Shown here piece by piece: positions 50,177 to 58,959 of a stretch of 64,000 nucleotides of DNA. Positions within the stretch are counted from its first letter, which is position 1. The number at the start of each line of letters is the position of its first letter. The DNA comes from Methylotenera_A sp046598525 (GTDB lineage: Bacteria; Pseudomonadota; Gammaproteobacteria; Burkholderiales; Methylophilaceae). The notes beneath the pieces were generated by a model. It did not search any database and had not been told where the DNA came from. It worked only from the letters and a program-made list of their open reading frames with translations. The position numbers were made by a program, and so were the translations under genes. Where the stretch lies: contig JBKJIJ010000008.1 in assembly GCA_046598525.1 (NCBI GenBank), positions 1 to 64,000 of the forward strand, written 5' to 3'.

Positions 50177-51667
50177 TTATTGTAGCCGAGCTTTTTGTTG
50201 TTGACTTTGCAATTGTTGCGGCTTTTTAATAATCGCCTGCTTTTCAATAATTAATAAGTCGTCCCAATTTCCATCAGGCTTGGGGGCATATTGGCTGATA
50301 TTTTTTCCCATTGCGGCAAACTGCCCTTCATACCACAGAGGAATATAGGGCAATTGCTGATGAATACGCACTGTTGCCGCAGACCAATCTTCTTTGGCTA
50401 ACAAGCTATCTAAGGTTTTATCCGCATATCTGCCGCGATTAAAACCATTAGGCGGGAAGTTTGTGCTGCCAAACGCTTTTGCATAGATTTCTGGCGTTTT
50501 AATACCAACCCAAGTTAAGCCAAAAAGTTGAAAATTGCCTTGTTTAACATCTGCAAAAAAAGTACCCCAATCCAAACTTTTTATCTGCAAATCAATACCT
50601 GCCTTTGCCATTTGCGCTTGCAAAATGGTGGCAAAGCGTAAACGCTGCGCATCGGTACTGGTTTTATAAACCAGCTTTAATGGTAGCTTTACCCCCGCCT
50701 CCGTTAATAATTTTTTTGATAGCGCAGGATTATAACCATAGTGTTGCAAAGCATTATTAGCGGCATTCGTGTAATGTTCTGACGGCAAAATGGCGCTGGC
50801 AACACGCGTATGCTGCACCATCACTTGCCGAATAATCGCCTCACGATCGATGGCGTAGGCAATCGCTTGGCGCACTTTTAAATTTTGCAGAGTGGCATCT
50901 TGCATATTTAAACCAAGATAAGAAAAATTGGCGCCTACCGTCGTTTTAACGTTAATTTCTGGCTGATTTTGCAAATGCTTAACAAGCTCTGGCGGCAAAT
51001 CACCTTGAATCAAGTCCGCCTCACCGCGCAATAGTTTAAGCACGCGCACGGCTGGGTCTTTCACTTCGGTTAGGGTAATTTGTTGGCTATCTTTAACGCG
51101 TTTCAACACCAACTTGCTATCCCAACTCACTAATTTTAGCGGCCCGTTACCAATTGGCTGATGCGCAAAATCGTGATTTTTTGCGATTAAATCGGCAGGC
51201 AAAATACCAATAATTAATTTAGACGGTAAATGGCTATCGGCTTGTTTTAATTCAAATAAAACAGTCCTGTCATTAATCACCTTGATACTTTTAATATTGG
51301 CAAACTCTGCCGAATGCGGTGAGTTTTTTAAACCCAAAATTGAATCATAAGTGGCTTTAACATCAAGTGCCGTTAAAGCAGCTTGATGATGAAACTGTGC
51401 GCGATTGGGCTGCAAGGTAAATTCATACTGAGTTGGGCTAATTAAAACCCAAGTCGCCAATACTGGCACAGGCCTTGAAGTTGCATCAAAATCAACCAGC
51501 GGTTGATAAATCAGCCGATTCACCCGCTCCGATGCGGCATCGGTGGCATAGCGCGGATCTAAGTTAAGTGGGGCTTGGGCAATGGCAAAATTGATTTCTG
51601 CATGGTTATTTTGCTGACTACAACTAGCAAATAATACCACCACAAAAATAAATAGAAGCCTATGCAA
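50177..51667 (-). CDS. Peptide-binding lipoprotein of an ABC transporter (SBP family 5)
   Basis: A 496-residue extracytoplasmic solute-binding protein with lipobox LFASC near residue 16. Family 5 features are NLDPRYATDAASERVNRLIY in pieces near 36, LKVRQAIAYAIDREAI near 262, and the C-terminal HQQLPYIPLWY. It should bind a peptide-like ligand for the DppB/DppC-like permeases two genes downstream. Four bases separate it from rlmD upstream and six from the YkuD gene downstream. Confidence 0.92.
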   Translation of the reverse strand: MHRLLFIFVVVLFASCSQQNNHAEINFAIAQAPLNLDPRYATDAASERVNRLIYQPLVDFDATSRPVPVLATWVLISPTQYEFTLQPNRAQFHHQAALTALDVKATYDSILGLKNSPHSAEFANIKSIKVINDRTVLFELKQADSHLPSKLIIGILPADLIAKNHDFAHQPIGNGPLKLVSWDSKLVLKRVKDSQQITLTEVKDPAVRVLKLLRGEADLIQGDLPPELVKHLQNQPEINVKTTVGANFSYLGLNMQDATLQNLKVRQAIAYAIDREAIIRQVMVQHTRVASAILPSEHYTNAANNALQHYGYNPALSKKLLTEAGVKLPLKLVYKTSTDAQRLRFATILQAQMAKAGIDLQIKSLDWGTFFADVKQGNFQLFGLTWVGIKTPEIYAKAFGSTNFPPNGFNRGRYADKTLDSLLAKEDWSAATVRIHQQLPYIPLWYEGQFAAMGKNISQYAPKPDGNWDDLLIIEKQAIIKKPQQLQSQQQKARLQ

Positions 51668-51670
51668 TGA

Positions 51671-53026
51671 TTAACTTTCTGGGCGCACAAACAACGCGAT
51701 GGATTCCACATGACTGGTATGCGGGAACATATTAATAACGCCTGCTGCGCTTAAGGTATAGCCTTTTTCGTTCACCAGCACGCCTGCATCACGCGCTAGT
51801 GTGGCAGGGTTGCAAGAAACATAAACAATAGCTTTCGGAGCAGTGCTGGCATCAATTGCTTGCACCAGTTTGTAAGCGCCATCACGCGGCGGGTCAATTA
51901 ACCATTTATCAAATTTCCCTAAAGCTAACAATGATTCAGATGTCATTTTAAATAAATCGGCAACACCAAATTGTACATTTTGAATATTATTTAGTTGTGC
52001 GCTTTCATTGGCTCTATCCACCAAATTAGCCAAGCCTTCTAAACCTAACACCGCCGCCCCGCTACGCGCGATGGGCAACGTAAAGTTACCAATACCGCAA
52101 AAGAAATCGGCAATTTTTTCACCCGCTTGCGGGTTTAATAATTGCATGGCACGGCGAATCATCACTTGGTTGATTTGCGGGTTCACTTGTGTGAATTCGT
52201 TAGGCTTAAAGGGATACCTTAAACCGAATTCTGGCAAGCTGTAACTCAATGCCTCGCCATTCAACGGCCAAAACGGCTTAATGGTATCTGGGCCTTTGGT
52301 TTGCGTCCAAACTTGCACTTTGTGCGCATCCGCAAAGGCTTTAAAGATAGCTTCATCTTCAATCGTTAACACATCCATAATGCGGAAAATAAGCACAATG
52401 ACTTGCCCTTCACCGACTGCCAGCTCAATCTGCGGCAATTTATCGCGAATACTTAACTGCACAATCATCTGCTGCAAAGGCGCAATCAATGCTGACACTT
52501 CTGGCACCAACACTTCGCACGAATCCATATCCGCCACATAGCGCGTGGCTTTTTCGTTAAAACCCACCAACACGCGCTGTTTTTTATCTACATATTTCAC
52601 GCTTAAACGCGCTTTGTGGCGATAGCCCCAAGTTGGGCCGTACAACGCTGGCAACATATTGTCTGGCTTTACTTTGCCAATATGCCATAAATCATTTTCC
52701 AGCAAACGCTGTTTAGCGGCCACCTGCGCGTTGGCATCTAAATGTTGTAATTTGCAGCCGCCACACAAACCAAAATGCGGGCATTTTGGTGTTACGCGTT
52801 GATTGGATTGCTTCAGAATATCGATGACTTTAGCGGTTTCGTAGCTTGGCTTGATGTGCTGCGATTGATAAGTCACGCGTTCATTTGGCAACGCACCATC
52901 AATAAAAATGGTTTTGCCATCCACATGCGCAACGCCACGCCCCTCTTGGTCTAGCGACTCAATCGTGGCGGTTAAAATAGGATTTAAAGTGGGATCTTGA
53001 CGACGATTATTGCGATTTCTTCTCAT
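51671..53026 (-). CDS. rlmD: 23S rRNA (uracil(1939)-C5)-methyltransferase
   Basis: Methylates U1939 of 23S rRNA. The 451-residue protein has an N-terminal TRAM domain (ATIESLDQEGRGVAHVDGKT near residue 20), the 4Fe-4S cysteines CPHFGLCGGC near 83, and SAM and catalytic regions: FFCGIGNFTLPIA near 308, WLIDPPRDGAYKL near 375, and the nucleophile in YVSCNPATLARD near 402. It heads the operon with the binding-protein and YkuD genes. Confidence 0.96.
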   Translation of the reverse strand: MRRNRNNRRQDPTLNPILTATIESLDQEGRGVAHVDGKTIFIDGALPNERVTYQSQHIKPSYETAKVIDILKQSNQRVTPKCPHFGLCGGCKLQHLDANAQVAAKQRLLENDLWHIGKVKPDNMLPALYGPTWGYRHKARLSVKYVDKKQRVLVGFNEKATRYVADMDSCEVLVPEVSALIAPLQQMIVQLSIRDKLPQIELAVGEGQVIVLIFRIMDVLTIEDEAIFKAFADAHKVQVWTQTKGPDTIKPFWPLNGEALSYSLPEFGLRYPFKPNEFTQVNPQINQVMIRRAMQLLNPQAGEKIADFFCGIGNFTLPIARSGAAVLGLEGLANLVDRANESAQLNNIQNVQFGVADLFKMTSESLLALGKFDKWLIDPPRDGAYKLVQAIDASTAPKAIVYVSCNPATLARDAGVLVNEKGYTLSAAGVINMFPHTSHVESIALFVRPES

Positions 53027-53114
53027 GTCGCCATTTTAACCGAATCGCTGGATTAAAAGAACTGCATTAAAATAATGTCTTAAACGGTGAAAATAAGCGC
53101 GCAAATCTGTAAAA

Positions 53115-53888
53115 CTATTGCCAAGCCGCTAAAAACTCTGCCCAATGCGGTGCGCTATAGCTGGTTAAAGTTTCGCGCACCAATTGGATTTCTGCGTCAT
53201 ATTCCACTTTGGTTAAATGCCCGCGCATCAGCTGAAAGCGCAAATAAACTAAGTGCGTATTGGCTACATCGGTTTCACAATAATTGCGGATTTCTTCAAT
53301 TTTTCCGGCTTTAAAAGCATCCCAAACTTTGCTGCCATCCATGCCCAGCTTGCCCGGAAAGCCGCATAATTTAGCCAAATTATCCAGCGGCGCGTTGGCG
53401 CGGGCGTTGTATAAAGCCAGCAAATCCATTAAATCTAAATGCCGTGTGTGATAGCGGCTAATGTAATTATTCCATTTAAAATCTTTGTCATCTTCGCCCA
53501 AATCCCAATAGCGTGGCGCCACCACGTTATTCACCATGGCGCGGTAATGCAACACGGGCAAATCAAAACCACTGCCATTCCAGCTGATAATTTGCGGTGA
53601 GTATTTCTCTATGCCGTCAAAAAAACGTTGAATAATTTCAGCTTCGGTTGAGTTGGCATCACCCAATGTCCACACTTTAAAATTATTGCCTTCGCGCAAA
53701 GCGCAAGAAATCGCACACACTTTATGCTGATGCAGCGGCAAAAACTCACTGCCATTATGCTGGCGACGCTGATGCAGCGCGATATTAGCTACATCTTCAT
53801 CTGAAACATCGGCAGGCAATTCCAGCAATGCACGCAGGCCAGTGGTATCTGGAATGGTTTCAATATCGAAAACTAGGGTTGGCTTCAT
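53115..53888 (-). CDS. 3'-5' exonuclease related to PolB proofreading domain
   Basis: A predicted DnaQ-fold exonuclease of about 257 residues. The acidic motifs are visible: VFDIETIPD near residue 6, SWNGSGFDLPVLHYR near 108, and the last Asp in YCETDVANTHLVYLRF near 205, a DEDDy-type pattern. It is not linked to a polymerase domain. The start is chosen at MKPTLVFDIET, five codons inside the longest frame; neither start has a clear ribosome site. Confidence 0.87.
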   Translation of the reverse strand: MKPTLVFDIETIPDTTGLRALLELPADVSDEDVANIALHQRRQHNGSEFLPLHQHKVCAISCALREGNNFKVWTLGDANSTEAEIIQRFFDGIEKYSPQIISWNGSGFDLPVLHYRAMVNNVVAPRYWDLGEDDKDFKWNNYISRYHTRHLDLMDLLALYNARANAPLDNLAKLCGFPGKLGMDGSKVWDAFKAGKIEEIRNYCETDVANTHLVYLRFQLMRGHLTKVEYDAEIQLVRETLTSYSAPHWAEFLAAWQ

Positions 53889-53927
53889 ATGGTTGTAATT
53901 CATACAATACGTGACCTGATCGGTCAG

Positions 53928-54362
53928 CTACTCAGATTTGACAAAGCGACCTACAATAAATACGGATACAAGGCCCACAACGGTGGTACCTCCTATTATT
54001 CCTGCTACCGCAGGTGAACCCATATATAAAGCAAACATAGAAGCTAAAAGTGCAGCTAACCCAATAACAAATGCAAAAATTTGGCCACGCTTTACTTCAC
54101 CTTCTGCCGCATTTAAGGCAGCAAACTCAATTGCATGTTGATGTTTTGTGTCAGACTCTGCCATTGCCAATATGCGTTCTGCAGCACCAGGAACTAGCCG
54201 TTCGTATCCTTCAAGAATCGCTGGGGGAGGCATCGGGCCTTCGAATGATGCCGACTGATGAACAACACCCCTAGATGCGGCATGAGGTTTAGATACTGCG
54301 TCTGCATCTTTAGAGTGTTGCTTAGGCTGCTTCTTTTCTGTTATAGGCGGTTGTTTTGCCAT
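53928..54362 (-). CDS. DUF2335 membrane protein
   Basis: A protein of about 144 residues with a polar N-terminal half (KKQPKQHSKDADAV), the conserved region SFEGPMPPPAILEGYERLVP with GAAERILAMAESD near residue 60, and two hydrophobic C-terminal segments. This matches DUF2335, a family of small membrane proteins often found in mobile or accessory regions; its function is unknown. The start is set at MAKQPPITEKK. Codon choice (for example GGGGGAGGC) differs from the neighbouring genes, hinting at transfer. Confidence 0.8.
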   Translation of the reverse strand: MAKQPPITEKKQPKQHSKDADAVSKPHAASRGVVHQSASFEGPMPPPAILEGYERLVPGAAERILAMAESDTKHQHAIEFAALNAAEGEVKRGQIFAFVIGLAALLASMFALYMGSPAVAGIIGGTTVVGLVSVFIVGRFVKSE

Positions 54363-54534
54363 TATTTTCATACGCCCCAGTAGCCCGGCGCATTGAAGCG
54401 CCGACTTTAACAAAGTGACCAGACATGCGTTCCGCCGTAGTCTTGCGCGGAGCAAATAGGCGCAAGTCAATGCTTGGTGCAATATCTATTACACTACCAA
54501 CACCTAGAAGAAAGTTTCTTGCTTTATGATTCAT
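54322..54534 (-). CDS. Small basic protein preceding DUF2335 gene
   Basis: A protein of about 70 residues beginning MNHKARNFLLGVGSVIDIAP and including LFAPRKTTAERMSGHFVKVG near residue 26. I recall similar short proteins upstream of DUF2335 genes, but cannot confirm it here. Its end overlaps the DUF2335 start by about 40 bases in another frame, which suggests coupling. The start is the ATG before NHKARN; the frame is open 21 codons further upstream. Function unknown. Confidence 0.6.
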   Translation of the reverse strand: MNHKARNFLLGVGSVIDIAPSIDLRLFAPRKTTAERMSGHFVKVGASMRRATGAYENNGKTTAYNRKEAA

Positions 54535-54626
54535 AATATTTGTATCGTACCTTAAAAGATATCTGTCAATCAACATTAAATAGGACAGCACGCACAATTA
54601 TGTGGTTCTATCAAAACCAAAACATC

Positions 54627-55046
54627 TTATTTTTTAACCCAGCTACCCGCATTTTGGTAATACCAGCCAGCTTGCGCTTTATCTACCCAGCGGCCAGCAA
54701 AGGTGCTGCGAATTTCGCCTGCCCATTCTGGGTGTCCGTTACCAGCGGCAATTTCTTTATACAGCGCATTGCGGTCGCTATTTTCGGCGGCAACCAAGCT
54801 ATTAATGCCGCCGCGGTCTTTTAAAGGCACGGCTGTTGCGTCGCGCACGGCAACCAAACCATCGGCGGTTAAGCCAACTGCGCCGCTATCGTAATGCGGA
54901 TTTAATTGGTTGTGACGCGTTTGCATGCTATTTTTAATGGCGGTAATGGCTGGCGTGTTGACATCTAAATCGGCGGCAGCACTGACCCAATTACTACTTA
55001 ATAAGGTAGCGGCTAACAAACTGAAAACGGCAATCAATTTTTTCAT
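54627..55046 (-). CDS. ydbL: YdbL-family periplasmic protein (DUF1318)
   Basis: A 139-residue exported protein with signal sequence LIAVFSLLAATLLSSNWVSA and a DUF1318-like body including GLTADGLVAVRDATAVPLKD near residue 58 and ALYKEIAAGNGHPEW near 93. Located 27 bases downstream of ynbE. In E. coli YdbL acts with the YdbH-YnbE envelope bridge and is thought to limit YnbE multimerisation. Confidence 0.88.
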   Translation of the reverse strand: MKKLIAVFSLLAATLLSSNWVSAAADLDVNTPAITAIKNSMQTRHNQLNPHYDSGAVGLTADGLVAVRDATAVPLKDRGGINSLVAAENSDRNALYKEIAAGNGHPEWAGEIRSTFAGRWVDKAQAGWYYQNAGSWVKK

Positions 55047-55073
55047 GATAATTCCTTAAATATGAGGATTAAG

Positions 55074-55244
55074 CTACTTGGCTGGCGCTGGCGCAGGCGG
55101 CTCTTCACCTGGCTTTAGCTGCCACACTTCATCAATAATTTTGTCGGCTGCTTTTTCGGCTGCAGCAGCAGGAAAGTAAATATTAATGGTGACGCAAGCG
55201 GGTATTAGTGCGATTAGCGCCCAAATAATGCCTATTTTTTTCAT
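55074..55244 (-). CDS. ynbE: YnbE-family outer-membrane lipoprotein
   Basis: A 56-residue lipoprotein with a short signal ending in IPAC and the characteristic VTINIYFPAAAAEKAADKII segment, then a proline-rich tail. The ATG is preferred to an in-frame GTG seven codons upstream because GGGA lies eight bases before it. It sits between ydbH and ydbL, as in E. coli, and would anchor the YdbH bridge at the outer membrane. Confidence 0.87.
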   Translation of the reverse strand: MKKIGIIWALIALIPACVTINIYFPAAAAEKAADKIIDEVWQLKPGEEPPAPAPAK

Positions 55245-55308
55245 TTTTTTAATCCCATCTTTCACTTAGGTTTATGCGTGATTCATTTTGTTAATTAGCC
55301 ACAAATAG

Positions 55309-57108
55309 CTAATTAACAATCACTTTTGTATTGCTATCGGTAATGCGTTTAATGCGGCCCAATAAATCTTGCAAGCTTACTTTTTGCGTATAACCATTAA
55401 CGTTTACGGCGGGTATGCCTTTACCTTTAACGATGATGTAGCCACTTGCCGTTGACATAGGGTCGATTGACTCAACGCCGCCCATTTCGCATATATCTTG
55501 CCTTAATTTGCAGCTTAAGCCTATTTTTTCGTAATTAAATTCTTTAAAAAATCGCAAAAAAGTGCGCTGTAACGCCGCTGCAGTACCTTCGCCGCCTAAA
55601 GCCGTAATGTTTTCTACCGCGCGTTGCGATATTTTCTTTAAATGCTCGCCTTCGCTGGTTTGAATCGACGCAATCAGCTGCACCGGCTTCCAATTTTCCA
55701 GCACCATGTCTTTCACATCGCCGTCCAGCTTGCCTTCAATCGCGCCAAAACTAAAGGTACGCGTTAAATCGCCTAAATCCAAGTTGCGCATTTTTAAATC
55801 GGCATATAAGCGCGGCGCTACGCCAAGCGGGTCATTAATAATCAAATCATTCATGCTAATGCTGCCGTTAAACGCATTAAACGTCATGGCGCCATCCATT
55901 TTTAGCTGCTTGTTGGCATAGGTTACCAGCGGTATTTGGCCAGAAATTTGGCCTTTCATCTCTGGCCAGCCCAGCGCTTTGCTAAATTCGTTTAAGGTAA
56001 TTGGCACTAAATTCATGCGCAAATGCCATGCCCAGTTATCACCCAAACGCACAGCAGACACATCAGATAAGCTTAAAGCGCCATCTAAAACGGGTAAATC
56101 TAACTTTGGCGCAGTCAGCGAAAAGCGATTAATTTCGGCTTTAAGCTGGGTTTCGCGCAAGGGCAATTTAAGCAAATGGCCACTTTTATAAGCTATTTGC
56201 AAGTTTTTCGGGTTGTCGCAATCCCAAGGAATATGCGCATTAATATGACTAAACGCAAATTTACCGTTTTTATCTTCAATATTGGCGTCGCGCAAATTCA
56301 GCTCAAAACTGGTTGGCGCAAAATTCTTAATTTCAAATTTCCAATCGGCCTTGCCAGAAACATCCATATTACCAAAAGCCGATTTTTCCGCCATTGGCTT
56401 TAAAAATACCGCGTACAGCCCAGCAAAATCCACATCGTTGGCGTTAACTTTTACGTCTTCTACTATTTTAGTTTTAATATTAATAGTAGCCGTGGCCTGC
56501 ATTTTTCCCACTTCGTTCACCAGCAAACTGGCCTGCTGAATATTGAGAATATCTTGTTTAAAAGTGCCATTAATTGCAAACTTATTGCCTGCTTTGCCAA
56601 AGTAAAACGGCTGCCAATACAATTCGCCTGCTGTCCAGCTGATTAAGCCATTCCAAGCCCAAGCATCTGAATTTGTTGGATTTTTTGCCGCCATTTTTAT
56701 TTGGCCTGTAAGCTTTTCACCCGCGTGCAAGCCAGCTTCATCGCTAAAACTGGCGTTTGTAAAATCAATATCTAAGGCAAAATCGGCTGGGTAACTGACA
56801 AAATTAACCGAAAAAGGCGCGCTAATTTGTTTGGATTTAAATTGGCCATTTAAGCATTGCGCTTGGCCGATTTTCTCTGTTAAAAATTGGCCGCATTTCA
56901 AATCAAAATGGGCGAATTCTTTTTCGCTGGTGGGTTTTAGGTCCGCATTTAGCAATAATGTCGGCTGCGCGCCTTTTAAATCCACCTGAAATTGAGCATT
57001 TTTAAGCTGGCCAACGGGTGCATCTACCTCGCCTACTGTAATTTGAATGCTTGAAATTGCGTGAGCTGGGCCATTAAAAAAAAATAACAGTGAAACTAAG
57101 ACGAACAC
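55309..57108 (-). CDS. ydbH: YdbH-family AsmA-like intermembrane bridge protein
   Basis: A large beta-rich protein of about 600 residues of the YdbH branch of AsmA-like proteins. These span the periplasm and move phospholipid between membranes together with TamB and YhdP. The C-terminal 250 residues (INDPLGVAPRLYADLKMRNL in pieces, then FSFGAIEGKLDGDVKDM) match the YdbH domain. The signal is VFVLVSLLFFFNGPAHA. No ATG precedes it closely: the best start is this GTG. The open frame continues upstream through a family A repeat into cysM, so the true start is uncertain. ynbE and ydbL follow. Confidence 0.85.
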   Translation of the reverse strand: MFVLVSLLFFFNGPAHAISSIQITVGEVDAPVGQLKNAQFQVDLKGAQPTLLLNADLKPTSEKEFAHFDLKCGQFLTEKIGQAQCLNGQFKSKQISAPFSVNFVSYPADFALDIDFTNASFSDEAGLHAGEKLTGQIKMAAKNPTNSDAWAWNGLISWTAGELYWQPFYFGKAGNKFAINGTFKQDILNIQQASLLVNEVGKMQATATINIKTKIVEDVKVNANDVDFAGLYAVFLKPMAEKSAFGNMDVSGKADWKFEIKNFAPTSFELNLRDANIEDKNGKFAFSHINAHIPWDCDNPKNLQIAYKSGHLLKLPLRETQLKAEINRFSLTAPKLDLPVLDGALSLSDVSAVRLGDNWAWHLRMNLVPITLNEFSKALGWPEMKGQISGQIPLVTYANKQLKMDGAMTFNAFNGSISMNDLIINDPLGVAPRLYADLKMRNLDLGDLTRTFSFGAIEGKLDGDVKDMVLENWKPVQLIASIQTSEGEHLKKISQRAVENITALGGEGTAAALQRTFLRFFKEFNYEKIGLSCKLRQDICEMGGVESIDPMSTASGYIIVKGKGIPAVNVNGYTQKVSLQDLLGRIKRITDSNTKVIVN

Positions 57109-57111
57109 TCG

Positions 57112-57236
57112 AAAAACGCAGATTTCTAAATGAGGCAAGGCGTAAAGCAAAAAATCGGACGCCGCATATGACGTGATATGCAAGGACGTATTTTTTGCTT
57201 TGCAACGCGGCATCATGACGAAATGTGCGTTTTTAG
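57112..57236 (+). repeat. Dispersed structured repeat, family A, copy 4
   Basis: A 125-bp element. The outer arms are AAAAACGCAGATTTC and GAAATGTGCGTTTTTA. The inner arms are the perfect 9-mers GCAAAAAAT and ATTTTTTGC, and the core is GCATATGACGTGATATGC. Conserved pieces are GGCAAGGCG and GCAACGCGGCATCATGACGA. The right arm contains the cysM stop codon, and the left end lies three bases upstream of the ydbH GTG start. Confidence 0.83.
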
Positions 57237-58123
57237 GCTGGGAAAACGCCTGTTGATAAATAACGGTCGCCCCTATCGCACACGATTGAAACAATCACGG
57301 CATCTTTCAGTTCTTTAGATAACTGCAATGCCGTATAAAGCCCGCCGCCGCTGGATATGCCAGCAAAAATGCCTTCTTCTGTGGCTAGTTTTCGCGTCAT
57401 ATTTTCGGCATTTTTTTGGCTCACATAACGCAATTCATCCACGCGTTTTGCATCAAAAATGGTTGGCATATATTCAACCGGCCATTTGCGGATTCCCGGA
57501 ATTTGCGCGCCCTCTTCTGGCTGTACGCCAATAATTTGAATATTGGGATTTTGCTCTTTTAAATACCTTGAAACGCCCATAATGGTGCCGGTAGTGCCCA
57601 TGCTGGCCACAAAATGCGTGATTTCGCCTGCCGTATCGCGCCAAATTTCTGGGCCTGTGGTTTCATAATGCGCCAGCGGATTATCTTGGTTGCCAAATTG
57701 ATCCAGCACAATGCCTTCGCCTTCCGCTTGCATTTTCATGGCCACGTCGCGCGCTAATTCCATGCTGCCGTCTTTGGGCGTTAGCACCAACTCTGCGCCA
57801 TAGGCTTTCATGCTTTGGCGGCGCTCAATACTTTGATTTTCTGGCATCACCAACACCATTTTATAGCCGCGCATGGCAGCCACCATCGCCAAGGCAATGC
57901 CCGTATTGCCGCTGGTCGCTTCAATTAATGTGTCGCCTGGCTTAATATCGCCGCGCGCTTCGGCACGCATAATCATGCTGTAAGCAGGCCTATCTTTTAC
58001 AGAGCCGGCAGGGTTATTGCCTTCTAATTTCAATAAAATGGTATTGCTGGGGTTAGGGTTTAAACGCTGCAATTTTACCAGCGGCGTGTTGCCCACAAAA
58101 TGGTCTAAGGTTTTGATATCCAT
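57233..58123 (-). CDS. cysM: Cysteine synthase B (O-acetylserine sulfhydrylase)
   Basis: A PLP enzyme forming cysteine from O-acetylserine and sulfide or thiosulfate. The 296-residue protein has the PLP lysine in NPAGSVKDRPAYSM near residue 42, the substrate loop EATSGNTGIAL near 69, and the phosphate loop GTTGTIMG near 176. The C terminus CDRGDRYLSTGVF is typical of CysM. The stop codon is within a family A repeat. It lies downstream of dsbB and a small membrane protein on the same strand. Confidence 0.95.
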   Translation of the reverse strand: MDIKTLDHFVGNTPLVKLQRLNPNPSNTILLKLEGNNPAGSVKDRPAYSMIMRAEARGDIKPGDTLIEATSGNTGIALAMVAAMRGYKMVLVMPENQSIERRQSMKAYGAELVLTPKDGSMELARDVAMKMQAEGEGIVLDQFGNQDNPLAHYETTGPEIWRDTAGEITHFVASMGTTGTIMGVSRYLKEQNPNIQIIGVQPEEGAQIPGIRKWPVEYMPTIFDAKRVDELRYVSQKNAENMTRKLATEEGIFAGISSGGGLYTALQLSKELKDAVIVSIVCDRGDRYLSTGVFPA

Positions 58124-58142
58124 ATGATTGTTCTTTAAATGA

Positions 58143-58394
58143 TTACTTTTTTGACTCAGCTAAACTTTTTGATTCAGTTAAATACATGGTAGCAAAAGCC
58201 ACTATTAAAAAAATAACAGGCCCTGCAAACACGCCGTAATAAATCATATGGGCAATGCCAGATTGCGTGCCAGCGTGGGCAAATGCGTGCCAAAAAGTAA
58301 AATTATTAAATAAGCCGTACACAAATAGCGCGGCTAAAAATACGGCAAACGCTTGCAAGCCGCGTTTTAGGCCAATTTTCCAATGATTTAACAT
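58143..58394 (-). CDS. Small two-helix membrane protein, unknown
   Basis: A protein of about 83 residues with two hydrophobic segments and a Lys/Ser-rich tail (ESKSLAESKK). The start is the ATG two bases after the dsbB stop; a longer frame overlapping dsbB is open but improbable. Family not recognised. Its place between dsbB and cysM suggests co-transcription only. Confidence 0.65.
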   Translation of the reverse strand: MLNHWKIGLKRGLQAFAVFLAALFVYGLFNNFTFWHAFAHAGTQSGIAHMIYYGVFAGPVIFLIVAFATMYLTESKSLAESKK

Positions 58395-58396
58395 GT

Positions 58397-58906
58397 TTAG
58401 GCTTTTCTTAACGCTAAATAAAGCGCCAATGCCGCAAAGCTTAAAAATGAGATTAAGCCCAATTGCGGTAAGGTTAAGCCTAAAAATGTCCAATCAATGG
58501 CCGCGCAATCGCCGGTGCCGCGAAAAAGCAATTTAAAGGCTTTTTGCAGCGGAAAATTCTCAAACATATAATCAAAGCCCACACCGCAATCGGCAATCAT
58601 GCTTTCGCGGTTGGCTTGCAAATACCAATGCCGAATCGCCACGCCAGCGCCGCCCAGCGCGGTTAACACTTGTAAAGCCGTGAATATTTTTTTTAAGATA
58701 TTAGCTGGCTGAATAAAAGCACTGATTAAAAACAGCACACCCAAGCCCATAAACACCATGCGCTGTGTAATGCACAAAGGGCACGGCTCAAGCTTATACG
58801 TAGTTTGAATCACCAAAGCCAGCGCCACAATGCCAAAACACAAGGCAAAGCCCAGCAAATAGCCGCGTTTGCCGGTTAATAATGTGTGGAATATTTTTTG
58901 TAACAT
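58397..58906 (-). CDS. dsbB: Disulfide bond formation protein B
   Basis: Inner-membrane quinone reductase that reoxidises DsbA. The 169-residue protein has four membrane helices. The first periplasmic cysteine pair is in LEPCPLCITQR near residue 40, and the second pair in ADCGVGFD and GTGDCAAIDW near residues 99 and 131. Length and topology are standard. The start lies 53 bases from the divergent xseA. Confidence 0.94.
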   Translation of the reverse strand: MLQKIFHTLLTGKRGYLLGFALCFGIVALALVIQTTYKLEPCPLCITQRMVFMGLGVLFLISAFIQPANILKKIFTALQVLTALGGAGVAIRHWYLQANRESMIADCGVGFDYMFENFPLQKAFKLLFRGTGDCAAIDWTFLGLTLPQLGLISFLSFAALALYLALRKA

Positions 58907-58959
58907 ATGTGTTAACGCCTATAATTCGATTAATGAACAATTGTAATTGATAAAGCCGC

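Noticed and set aside
54540..54824. 94-codon plus-strand frame opposite ydbL
   Set aside because: It overlaps the well-supported ydbL gene and has no family likeness.
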